Of a stretch of 11,804 nt of DNA, positions 5,907 through 11,804 are shown one piece after another. Under the pieces are notes generated by a model, which saw nothing but the letters and a program-made list of their open reading frames with translations, made no database searches and was not told the DNA's origin. Each line of letters opens with the position of its first letter. Within the stretch, counting starts at the first letter, position 1. Position numbers and translations under genes: made by a program. This DNA comes from Euryarchaeota archaeon UBA550 (GTDB lineage: Archaea; Thermoplasmatota; Poseidoniia; Poseidoniales; Poseidoniaceae): assembly GCA_002506705.1 (NCBI GenBank), contig DAYA01000031.1, positions 1 to 11,804 on the forward strand. Direction: 5' to 3'.

Positions 5907-6730
5907 GATTCTCTCTCAATTAATGCATTCCAAGAAGCCTCAGCATATGCCTTAGCGGCAGACGCAGGGTCGTCAGCTCGGTGAATACCACTTCCTACAA
6001 TGATACAATCAGAACCGGCAAGAACAGCCTCTCTTGGGTCGCCATACCTTTGACCCATTTCTCCATCTCCGACGGCTAGGTTAACTCCAGGGGTCCAAAT
6101 CATCTTCTCTTTGCCAACTTTGGCTCGCAATTCCCCCAATTCATTTGGTCGTGAACCATTTCCAATGAATCCAAACACTCCGGGGTGTTTTCTGCCTTTT
6201 GCTACAACTTGGTCTGTGTAATCAGGATTGAGCAGGTTACCGCGGCTCGACATTTGAGCAAGTAATAGCACACCCCCAACTCTACCTACATCACTCCATC
6301 CAGCTTGAAGGCCGTCGACGATGTCTGGTCCACTAATCAGGTGAGCCGTAACCAAGTCTGCCCACTTTCTTGGCTCGTAAATTCCAGCCATTTGAGAACG
6401 GCTAATTTTCCCAATGTCGGCGAATTTCCTATCTTCGAAAACCAATAAATCTGCATCGTTTGCCGCTGAACAAAATTTAGCCCAATTTTCCGGAGTCCAA
6501 TCATCTACTAAGTCAACGTGAGTCTTCAGAGCAGCGACGTGAGACCCTACAGCCTCAATTAAATCGAATAATCCACCCATTGTATTTCGATCTGCAGCCA
6601 GGCAAACAAGCGACTTTTTTCTGGCGGCTACTTCCATGTATTTTCTTGCGATCTCTGATGTTGAGTTAGCCCAACGTTCACCCCAAAACTCGCTCGCCAT
6701 TACATTGCGCAATGTTAGGACGTGTGTCAA
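5903..6730 (-). CDS. pyrF: Orotidine 5'-phosphate decarboxylase, eukaryote-like type
   Basis: Decarboxylates OMP to UMP, the last step of de novo pyrimidine synthesis. With the TTG start at 6730 it has 275 residues; ATG at 6700 gives 265. Archaeal enzymes usually have about 210-230 residues, whereas this one resembles yeast Ura3 (267) in length and motifs: Asp47 in AADRN, Lys69 in LKTHVD, the catalytic FEDRKFADIG with Asp100, Lys102 and Asp105, then WADLVTAH, LLLAQMSSRG, TPGVNL, GQRY and GSDCIIVGSGI. The catalytic charged network is intact. The Arg that grips the substrate phosphate in IIVGRGI of yeast and human enzymes is Ser247 here, which is unexpected. The TTG start overlaps the stop of the upstream SDR gene (TTGA), and the stop overlaps the next gene, so the three genes form one operon. 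The start choice is open. Confidence 0.92.
   Translation of the reverse strand: MTHVLTLRNVMASEFWGERWANSTSEIARKYMEVAARKKSLVCLAADRNTMGGLFDLIEAVGSHVAALKTHVDLVDDWTPENWAKFCSAANDADLLVFEDRKFADIGKISRSQMAGIYEPRKWADLVTAHLISGPDIVDGLQAGWSDVGRVGGVLLLAQMSSRGNLLNPDYTDQVVAKGRKHPGVFGFIGNGSRPNELGELRAKVGKEKMIWTPGVNLAVGDGEMGQRYGDPREAVLAGSDCIIVGSGIHRADDPASAAKAYAEASWNALIERES
6702..6715. repeat. 14-base perfect palindrome at the pyrF start
   Basis: ACATTGCGCAATGT is its own reverse complement. It lies two bases upstream of the ATG at 6700 on the minus strand, and inside the coding region if the TTG at 6730 is the true start. It could be a protein binding site or chance. Confidence 0.4.
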
Positions 6731-7692
6731 TCTTGCGCCTTGACGGAGTTAACCGAATCGACAAGAGTAGATGCCACGTCATAGTCGGGCAAATCGAGTG
6801 TTGAAAACGAATCTTCAACATCATAACCTACATGATTTCCAAGACTGCCTTTCAATTGATTAACCGATAATTTCGGGTGAAAAACCGCAAGTAAATACGC
6901 GAAAATTGAAGGTAATTTTCGCGTTGCGTATTTCTTTGGTAAATTATTAGTTAGGGTTTGACCGATTTCTTTCATCCACATTCCTTCTTTGTGAATTATG
7001 TATCTTTCACGGTCAACACCCTTCTCTAATGCGTTGACGTGAGCAATTGCAACATCTCTGACATCTACGAAATTAATGTGAACATCTAGTACAAACGGAG
7101 GGCCTTTGATGAAGTGCTTGAGGTAAGACATTGAACCTTCAAGGTGCCTTTTATGCAATATGGGTCCAAACACAATAGAAGGGTGTATAGTTACCAATCT
7201 GACATCTCTATCCTTTGCCCATTCTCTCATTATTCGCTCAGCTTCTGCCTTTGCAAAACCGTAGGAGTTTCTTGTCTCAGAAGCATCATCACACCAGTCC
7301 TTTCTTGAGAAAACCTTGCCGTTTTCGTAATCGGTTGAACGAATTGCCGCAACAGATGATGTGTGAATAATTCTCTTGACTCCATCCATCACACTGCACA
7401 GGTTTTGGACACCAACTACTGAAGGGTCAACAACATCACGCTTGACATCTTTTGCACCAACGTACAGGGCTGCTGCACAATGAATCACATCCTCACAACC
7501 AGATACAGCAGCTTTTAGAGATTCAATATCGAATAAATCACCTTTGACAATCTCTAAATTTTCATCCTTTGGAAACATCATAGATAGTGAGGTATCTCTT
7601 AGCATCGCCCTAACCGAAAAACCCCTTTCGAGAAGTTTGCACACAACATGTGCTCCGATGAAACCGCTGGCACCAGTAACTAGGACGGGCAT
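6727..7692 (-). CDS. NAD(P)-dependent epimerase/dehydratase-type oxidoreductase (extended SDR)
   Basis: From ATG 7692 this is a 321-residue extended short-chain dehydrogenase. The Rossmann motif TGASGFIG is at 6-13, GDLFD at 51-55, the HCAAA strand at 71-75, the catalytic Ser in HTSSVAA at 110-116 and YGFAK (Tyr144, Lys148). HPSIVFGP at 170-177 and FVDVRDVA at 208-215 are typical of the family. Overall it resembles dihydroflavonol reductase/sterol dehydrogenase-like SDRs rather than a specific sugar epimerase, and the substrate cannot be read from sequence. ATG 7692 places the nucleotide-binding strand immediately at the N-terminus, as expected. Longer forms from 7731 or 7827 would run antisense through the divergent lipoprotein gene's signal sequence and add residues with no domain features. 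It is the first gene of the operon with pyrF and overlaps the pyrF TTG start. Confidence 0.87.
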   Translation of the reverse strand: MPVLVTGASGFIGAHVVCKLLERGFSVRAMLRDTSLSMMFPKDENLEIVKGDLFDIESLKAAVSGCEDVIHCAAALYVGAKDVKRDVVDPSVVGVQNLCSVMDGVKRIIHTSSVAAIRSTDYENGKVFSRKDWCDDASETRNSYGFAKAEAERIMREWAKDRDVRLVTIHPSIVFGPILHKRHLEGSMSYLKHFIKGPPFVLDVHINFVDVRDVAIAHVNALEKGVDRERYIIHKEGMWMKEIGQTLTNNLPKKYATRKLPSIFAYLLAVFHPKLSVNQLKGSLGNHVGYDVEDSFSTLDLPDYDVASTLVDSVNSVKAQD

Positions 7693-7750
7693 AACTCCCC
7701 TAGACAAAACAGGGTCATCTTCTTGCCGCATGGGTGCAGCGGATGTATTG
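7693..7750. promoter_or_regulatory. Short divergent intergenic region
   Basis: Only 58 bases separate the preferred starts of the leftward SDR operon and the rightward lipoprotein gene, so both promoters must overlap here or extend into the coding regions. I see no clear TATA box. GGGGAG lies two bases before the SDR ATG, and a 10-base palindrome GATGCGCATC (7750-7759) covers the lipoprotein ATG. Confidence 0.35.
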
Positions 7751-9541
7751 ATGCGCATCGCTGTATTGCTGACCTTCCTGGTTCTAGCCGGACCTTTGGC
7801 AGGCTGTTTTGGTGATGATGAAATCATTGAGGAAAAGGTAATCGAATCTTATTATCCGGATATATTTGACCGTCAGAATCTGGATTGGAATTGGACTGGT
7901 ACGTATGCAATGGTTCTCGAAGAAGGGCCTTACACAGCCCTAGATGTACAAGAGGCATTCATTGAGGTCGACACTTCTGATATTTGGGAAACGGGCCCGC
8001 CGACTTCTAACGTACACCTTTCCTATTGGCTACCTTCCAACACTCTTGAAGGAGAAAAAGTCCCAGTAATTGCGATTATTAGCCCTTACTATTCGTATGG
8101 CCAACCAGGCTCGGAATCAGGGGCTACAAATGTTGTTGCCGCAGGCAGAGGCGAATTCATCTTCGACAATTATGTTCCACACGGATACGCCTTGGCACAA
8201 GTTTCAGTATTCGGGACCGAAGAATCCAGCGGTTGTTTCGATTATCGTGGCGCAGGCGAGGGCTTAGGAATTCATTCAGCTGTAGAATGGCTGGGCCAGC
8301 AAAATTGGTCAAATGGCAACGTTGGACTATACGGTAAATCGTATGAGGGTGCAACACAATGGGAAGCAGCAGCATTGGCAAGTGAACATCTGAAAACAAT
8401 AGTTCCAATTTCTGGTACAACAGCACTTCACCCTCTTCTCTACAAGAACGGTAGTGCAGAGGCTAGAAGCCAAGTCATGCACATGAATTATTTTGGCAGC
8501 ACGGTAGACTACAACGGCGATGATTTAGACAACATCTGTCCAGACATCGTTGAAGGAATATTTGCCGGACCTGTAACTTACGGGTTAGGTGAACTAGATC
8601 CATACATGGAGAATTACTACGATGAAAGAAGCCATATCGACAAAGCGTTCCAAAATTGGAATGGTTCAATCTATTGGATTCAAGGAATGCAGGATTGGAA
8701 CGTTGACCCACATCAGGTGTTTGGTGGGCCGATTGGAGTCAATTGGTATCTTGATTACTCTGCAGCAGGTTATGATGTCAGAGGAATGCTAGGCCAGTGG
8801 GAGCACAATTACCCAGACCAATGGACTAAACACAATAATCAGGATTCAGGTTACGGTGGCGAAGCAATCCATAACATGACTAGATGGGATTGGGGACAAG
8901 ACTTGTTTGAATGGTTTGAATACTATCTCAAAGGCGTAGGGCCGAAACCAGATAATCACGCCCAAATCCAAAGGAATGACGGGCAGTGGCGCATAGAGGA
9001 GTTGTGGCCTCCACAAGACGCAAATTGGCAGTCGGTCGACATCGGTAGTTGTGATCAGCAGGGAAGCAACGTCGGAGGGGTATCCGTACTCGGTGGTGGT
9101 ATTCAATCAGTTACAATTACTTGTGATGGTTTCGAAGAAGACGTACACATTGCCGGCTTACCAACACTGCACCTTGATGTAACAGCATCGTTTGACGGCG
9201 GACAAATATTCGCTGAATTACAGGATGCTGTAACAGGTTTGAGATTGGGCCATGCTACAATGGATATACGATATCACGCAGGCGGATATGAGCCGCAAAC
9301 AGTCTTCCCTGGTCAGAACTTAGTGATGCTGATGGAATTCCAAGGAATGGACGTAATTCTACCCGCAGGACACGGAATCAAACTCGTACTTACTGAAACA
9401 GGAGAGGATTACTTGGCGCCTGCTTGCGGTGCTTCATGTCCAGTTACCGTAAATGGGGGGACATTCTCTTTCCCTGAAATCGACAGAGATGGAAGTACGG
9501 TTTTCATCACTCCGCAGGGTGAAGATGCAGCAAACAACTGA
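7751..9541 (+). CDS. Lipoprotein X-Pro dipeptidyl-peptidase / CocE-NonD family hydrolase (S15)
   Basis: From ATG 7751 this is a 596-residue exported hydrolase. Residues 1-19 are a signal peptide ending in the lipobox LAGC with Cys19, then an acidic stretch, so it is likely lipid-anchored outside the cell. The alpha/beta-hydrolase domain covers about 65-385, with nucleophile Ser197 in GKSYEG, Asp315 in QGMQDWNVDP and His352 in GQWEHNYP, the complete S15/CocE triad. The C-terminal part, from about 415 to 590, is the beta-sandwich typical of this family. Known members remove X-Pro dipeptides, hydrolyse ester substrates such as cocaine, or cleave acyl groups from beta-lactams, so a peptidase role is likely but not proven. 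The upstream ATG at 7730 would put seven extra residues before the signal peptide and is less likely. It is transcribed alone, with a large gap before glnA. Confidence 0.92.
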   Translation: MRIAVLLTFLVLAGPLAGCFGDDEIIEEKVIESYYPDIFDRQNLDWNWTGTYAMVLEEGPYTALDVQEAFIEVDTSDIWETGPPTSNVHLSYWLPSNTLEGEKVPVIAIISPYYSYGQPGSESGATNVVAAGRGEFIFDNYVPHGYALAQVSVFGTEESSGCFDYRGAGEGLGIHSAVEWLGQQNWSNGNVGLYGKSYEGATQWEAAALASEHLKTIVPISGTTALHPLLYKNGSAEARSQVMHMNYFGSTVDYNGDDLDNICPDIVEGIFAGPVTYGLGELDPYMENYYDERSHIDKAFQNWNGSIYWIQGMQDWNVDPHQVFGGPIGVNWYLDYSAAGYDVRGMLGQWEHNYPDQWTKHNNQDSGYGGEAIHNMTRWDWGQDLFEWFEYYLKGVGPKPDNHAQIQRNDGQWRIEELWPPQDANWQSVDIGSCDQQGSNVGGVSVLGGGIQSVTITCDGFEEDVHIAGLPTLHLDVTASFDGGQIFAELQDAVTGLRLGHATMDIRYHAGGYEPQTVFPGQNLVMLMEFQGMDVILPAGHGIKLVLTETGEDYLAPACGASCPVTVNGGTFSFPEIDRDGSTVFITPQGEDAANN

Positions 9542-9739
9542 AAATTTGCGCTGTTGTTCAAATCTGCAATTCAACGCGATTAGTTAGCACATTTGCTCAA
9601 TCAACCGCGTCGAAAACACACCCAATATTTGTCAAATGAGCAATATCAAATCATTGGATTGCGTAAATTTTGACTAACAGATGCCTATAAGTGGGCGATT
9701 GTATAATATACCGTGCTCATTACGGGGCGGTTGATACCC
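9542..9739 (+). promoter_or_regulatory. Promoter region of glutamine synthetase
   Basis: This 198-base region holds no gene that I can support. GTATAATATA at 9701-9710 is a good archaeal TATA box and would start transcription around 9731, just before the ATG at 9740. A second TATA-like CCTATAAG lies at 9684-9691. Upstream are two symmetrical elements described separately. GGGGCGGTTGAT just before the ATG may help ribosome binding. The coding sequence of the upstream lipoprotein ends at 9541. Confidence 0.6.
9622..9657. promoter_or_regulatory. Candidate operator with nested inverted repeats
   Basis: CCAATATTTG at 9622-9631 pairs with CAAAT-C-ATTGG at 9647-9657, ten base pairs with one bulged C. 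Within it ATTTGTCAAAT (9627-9637) is a perfect palindrome around a central T. In addition TTGCTCA at 9593-9599 is repeated inverted as TGAGCAA at 9637-9643. They lie about 45 bases upstream of the TATA box, a position suited to a regulator. The regulator is unknown. Confidence 0.4.
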
Positions 9740-10750
9740 ATGATGGATAAAGCGAAACTGGAGTACATTTGGCTAGACGGATATGAACCAACACAAAATA
9801 TGCGCAGCAAGACAATGGTGCGCTCAAACTTCACAGGCACCCTTGAAGAGTGCCCAATGTGGATGTTTGACGGATCTTCAACCCGCCAAGCAGATGGCAG
9901 CTCCTCTGATTGCCTATTGAAGCCAGTGAACATTTTCCCAGACCCACAGCGTGTGAACGGTTACCTCGTTATGTGTGAAGTAATGAACCCTGATGGAACA
10001 CCTCACCCAAGCAATGGCCGTGCAACAATTGACGACGACGATGACGATTTCTGGTTCGGTTTCGAGCAGGAATATTTCATCATGGATGTTGACACACAAC
10101 TACCTCTAGGATTCCCAGTAGGCGGATATCCCGGTCCACAAGGCCTCTATTACTGTTCAGTAGGTGGAAAGAACACTCACGGAAGATCACTAGTCGAAGA
10201 GCACGCAGATTTGTGCCTTGAAGCAGGTCTAAACTTCGAAGGAATCAACCAAGAAGTCGCTTGTGGACAATGGGAATTCCAAATTTTCGCTAAGGGCGCA
10301 AAGCAAGCTGGAGACGAACTGTGGGTTGCTAGATACATGCTAGATAGACTTACTGAGAGCTACGGCTACTACATCGAGTACCATCCAAAACCAATCAAGG
10401 GCGACTGGAACGGTTCTGGTATGCACGCAAACTTCTCCAACGGCGCAATGCGTGACAAGGGTGGAAAGGAACTATTCGACAGCATCTGTGAAGCATTCGG
10501 ACAAAACATCGAGAGACACATGTCTGTTTACGGAGCACACAATGAAGAGAGGTTGACAGGTCTACACGAGACCCAATCTATCGACCAATTCTCATACGGA
10601 GTTTCAGACCGTGGAGCATCTATTCGAGTTCCAGCATCTGTTCCTACTGACGGATGGGTTGGACGCTTGGAAGACAGAAGGCCAGCGTCAAACGGTGACC
10701 CGTACAAGATTGGTGCAGTAATCATCGAGACTACCAAGTCAGTTTGCTGA
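9740..10750 (+). CDS. glnA: Glutamine synthetase, type II (eukaryote-type GSII)
   Basis: Joins ammonium and glutamate to glutamine with ATP, the main entry of ammonium into the cell. From ATG 9740 it has 336 residues, the short size of GSII rather than the 440-470 of the GSI type common in archaea. GSII signatures run in order: EYIWLDG, RSKT, FDGSSTRQADG, FGFEQEYF, GGYPGPQGLYYCSVG, GINQEV, GQWEFQ, NGSGMHANFS, RLTGLHET, DRGASIRVP and EDRRPASNGDPY. Metal and substrate ligands can be matched: Glu109, Glu111, Glu172, Glu179, His229, Arg271, Arg291, Glu311 and Arg313. The adenylylation tyrosine motif of GSI is absent, as expected. A run of six Asp at 98-103 precedes the first Glu motif. The start is either ATG 9740 or ATG 9743; GTG 9713 is upstream of the likely transcription start. 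No PII or ammonium transporter gene is in view. Use of the bacterial name glnII would also be reasonable. Confidence 0.93.
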   Translation: MMDKAKLEYIWLDGYEPTQNMRSKTMVRSNFTGTLEECPMWMFDGSSTRQADGSSSDCLLKPVNIFPDPQRVNGYLVMCEVMNPDGTPHPSNGRATIDDDDDDFWFGFEQEYFIMDVDTQLPLGFPVGGYPGPQGLYYCSVGGKNTHGRSLVEEHADLCLEAGLNFEGINQEVACGQWEFQIFAKGAKQAGDELWVARYMLDRLTESYGYYIEYHPKPIKGDWNGSGMHANFSNGAMRDKGGKELFDSICEAFGQNIERHMSVYGAHNEERLTGLHETQSIDQFSYGVSDRGASIRVPASVPTDGWVGRLEDRRPASNGDPYKIGAVIIETTKSVC

Positions 10751-10752
10751 TT

Positions 10753-11031
10753 TCAAGAAGAATTTTCTTCTCGTCTCAGGCGCACAACGCCTATGATTAC
10801 AGCGAAGATTACAGTCAGTGTCATGACGTTGGCGATAATCATCGAGATTGAATCTACCAGGATTCCGTAAAGTAACCATAACCCCAATGCTACAGTGACA
10901 ACACTGAACGTTGCCAAGGATATTCCATCGTGCCGTTTGTTAACCCAAACCTCACGAATCTGGGGAATCCAAGCGATTATTCCGAGTACACCGGCAAAGA
11001 GGCCAATCGCTTCGATCCATGCCTCTGCCAT
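10753..11031 (-). CDS. SemiSWEET-type sugar transporter (PQ-loop, three helices)
   Basis: A 92-residue membrane protein with three helices (about 5-25, 38-57 and 62-83), the half-unit that dimerises in SemiSWEET transporters. The first helix ends in the PQ motif at 23-24 (IPQIREVW), followed by a basic loop NKRHDGIS. Helix 2 has LWLLYG, and helix 3 has the conserved Asn68, a substrate-contact position in the family. The protein ends in a charged cytoplasmic tail. Family members move sugars by facilitated diffusion; the substrate here cannot be told. ATG 11031 has GGTGA three bases upstream. The gene converges on glnA with only two bases between stop codons. Its C-terminal codons contain a 16-base near-palindrome (10756-10771), AGAAGAA-TT-TTCTTCT, possibly a weak hairpin. 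Confidence 0.88.
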   Translation of the reverse strand: MAEAWIEAIGLFAGVLGIIAWIPQIREVWVNKRHDGISLATFSVVTVALGLWLLYGILVDSISMIIANVMTLTVIFAVIIGVVRLRREENSS

Positions 11032-11126
11032 GTGTCACCCTGCCGGCCAAACGTGTTTCAAACCTTGCAAATGAATTTCTTACATGTAGTGGAAATTGTT
11101 TTGATGCTAGTAACCATGGACGTAGC
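11032..11126. promoter_or_regulatory. Divergent intergenic region, SemiSWEET and EF-hand genes
   Basis: These 95 bases must hold both promoters. GGTGA (minus strand, 11039-11035) serves the SemiSWEET start. On the plus strand no Shine-Dalgarno precedes the EF-hand ATG, so it may be translated from a leaderless mRNA. A clear TATA box is not visible on either strand. Confidence 0.35.
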
Positions 11127-11378
11127 ATGGCAAACAGTGAGGCGATAGAGAAGCTAAAGGCTGTAATGGAAGAAAGCGGCAAATCTGTTGAAGACATTTT
11201 CAATGAGATGGATACCGATGGTGATGGCCTAGTTAACGGCCCAGAACTATTCAAGGGTGTAAAGAAACTGATTGGACAAACGCTTTCTCCAGACCAAATT
11301 TCAATGATGATTATGGCTATCGATACCAACGAAGATAACAGGATCGGACTTCCCGAATTGCAAAAAGCATTATCATAA
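11127..11378 (+). CDS. Small calmodulin-like protein with two EF-hands
   Basis: An 83-residue cytoplasmic protein, apparently a single EF-hand pair. Loop 1 at 29-40 (DTDGDGLVNGPE) has all ligands of the consensus D-x-D-x-D-G-x-x-x-x-x-E. Loop 2 at 66-77 (DTNEDNRIGLPE) keeps Asp1, Asn3, Asp5 and Glu12 but has Asn in place of the conserved Gly6. Helices flank both loops, and loop spacing of 37 residues fits a standard pair. ATG 11127 is chosen because residues upstream in the frame look unrelated. No signal peptide or membrane helix is present. It likely binds calcium as a sensor or buffer; the partner is unknown. It diverges from the SemiSWEET gene. Confidence 0.85.
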   Translation: MANSEAIEKLKAVMEESGKSVEDIFNEMDTDGDGLVNGPELFKGVKKLIGQTLSPDQISMMIMAIDTNEDNRIGLPELQKALS

Positions 11379-11406
11379 ATGCAATATGCATAAAACACCT
11401 TGTTGA

Positions 11407-11432
11407 AAAACAGGCTTGCTGTAAGCCGTTTT
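11407..11432. terminator. Two-way terminator hairpin between convergent genes
   Basis: AAAAC-A-GGCTT at 11407-11417 pairs with AAGCCGTTTT at 11423-11432, a ten-pair stem with one bulged A and a five-base loop. The outer A/T pairs give a T run on both strands (GTTTT to the right, GTTTTT to the left). It sits between the ends of the EF-hand gene (11378) and the opposing gene (11437), so it can stop transcription from both sides. Confidence 0.6.
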
Positions 11433-11436
11433 AGAG

Positions 11437-11804
11437 TCAGCCCCACTCGGCTCGAGGATTACTAAACTCAATTTTAGAGATATTTGCAAATGGGATTATT
11501 CTTGACTCATCCTCTCCAACAACAGCTACCAAAGGTCCTGATTGATCAACAACTTCTTGACCTGTACTGAGAGTGCTTTTTGGGCCAGTAATTAATCCGA
11601 GAATTCCAGAATGATCAATTGAGCAATCTTTCTTATCAAACGGATATTCGAGAATATCACCAATTATTGTCTGACCACCATTCATGTATATTGTATCCCA
11701 CGTTCCAAAGCCGAGCAGTGTTTCCTTTAGTTTCTCATTAGGAGGACTCTTGTTCATTTTCTCAACCATATTGATGAATCCCATTTCATCATATGCCTCA
11801 GCAT
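11437..11804 (-). CDS. Unrecognised protein, probably cut by the right window edge
   Basis: The frame reads leftward to a TGA at 11437-11439. It has an ATG at 11784 (115 residues) but stays open to the edge (AEAYDE before that Met), so the true start may lie outside. I do not recognise the family. The visible part starts with a charged helix (MVEKMNKSPPNEKLKETLLG), then reads as beta-rich: TIIGDILEYPF, GILGLITG, PLVAVVG, and IIPFANISKIEF near the end. No signal peptide, membrane helix or metal motif is visible in this part. Confidence 0.6.
   Translation of the reverse strand, partial: AEAYDEMGFINMVEKMNKSPPNEKLKETLLGFGTWDTIYMNGGQTIIGDILEYPFDKKDCSIDHSGILGLITGPKSTLSTGQEVVDQSGPLVAVVGEDESRIIPFANISKIEFSNPRAEWG

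Noticed and set aside
7544..7750. 69-residue N-terminal extension of the S15 lipoprotein
   Set aside because: It overlaps the SDR coding region and would bury the signal peptide and lipobox inside the chain.
7693..7827. 45-residue N-terminal extension of the SDR protein from an upstream start
   Set aside because: It would run antisense through the lipoprotein signal peptide, and the Rossmann motif begins five residues after the ATG at 7692.
9533..9558. AACAAC/GTTGTT repeat at the end of the S15 lipoprotein gene, as a terminator
   Set aside because: Only six A/T-rich pairs around a 14-base loop and no T tract follow, so chance is a good explanation.
10756..10771. AGAAGAA-TT-TTCTTCT near-palindrome at the convergent glnA/SemiSWEET ends, as a terminator
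   Set aside because: Weak A/T pairing, a two-base loop and no T run after it. It is noted under the SemiSWEET gene but not called separately.
10952..11446. Minus-strand frame of 164 codons spanning the EF-hand gene
   Set aside because: It overlaps both the SemiSWEET gene in another frame and the clear EF-hand gene on the other strand, and has no family features.
1..11804. Mobile elements, CRISPR arrays, toxin-antitoxin pairs or phage genes
   Set aside because: No transposase, integrase, spaced direct repeats or defence-type domains were seen. The genes look like ordinary chromosomal genes with matching ribosome binding sites.

Overview
The window looks like a piece of an archaeal chromosome. 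The clearest sign is the block eL20/LX ribosomal protein, prefoldin alpha and FtsY, an archaeal gene order. Shine-Dalgarno sites of the GGTGA type and TATA-like boxes near start codons fit this. The mix of secreted or anchored peptidases, a eukaryote-like OMP decarboxylase, a type II glutamine synthetase and a lipoprotein fits a marine Euryarchaeote. Poseidoniales (Marine Group II) is my best guess, but it is an inference from gene content only.

Layout. Positions 1-21 hold the first codons of a leftward gene that leaves the window. Positions 97-2157 (-) encode a secreted, C-terminally membrane-anchored subtilisin-like protease. Divergent from it, 2242-5614 (+) is an information-processing cluster: eL20/LX, prefoldin alpha, FtsY, a DUF1844 protein and a tail-anchored degenerate receiver-domain protein. 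Positions 5562-7692 (-) form a leftward operon of an NAD(P)-dependent sugar/steroid-type SDR, a eukaryote-type OMP decarboxylase and a small membrane protein. Its 3' end overlaps the receiver gene tail to tail. Positions 7751-9541 (+) encode a lipoprotein of the X-Pro dipeptidyl-peptidase/CocE family. After a 198-base promoter region comes a type II glutamine synthetase (9740-10750, +). A SemiSWEET transporter (10753-11031, -) converges on it. An 83-residue EF-hand protein (11127-11378, +) and an unrecognised leftward gene cut by the right edge complete the window.

How the genes fit together. The ribosome/prefoldin/SRP-receptor block links translation, folding and membrane targeting. DUF1844 and the tail-anchored receiver follow FtsY directly and may belong to the same process. 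The subtilase and the S15 lipoprotein suggest use of extracellular protein or peptides, and glutamine synthetase assimilates the ammonium. No mobile element, CRISPR array, tRNA or rRNA was seen, and I see no convincing evidence of a complete new multi-gene system. The best leads are the receiver protein, which lacks its phosphorylatable Asp and sits beside ftsY, the eukaryote-type OMP decarboxylase with a changed phosphate-binding residue, and the structured DNA at the convergent gene ends and in the glnA promoter.
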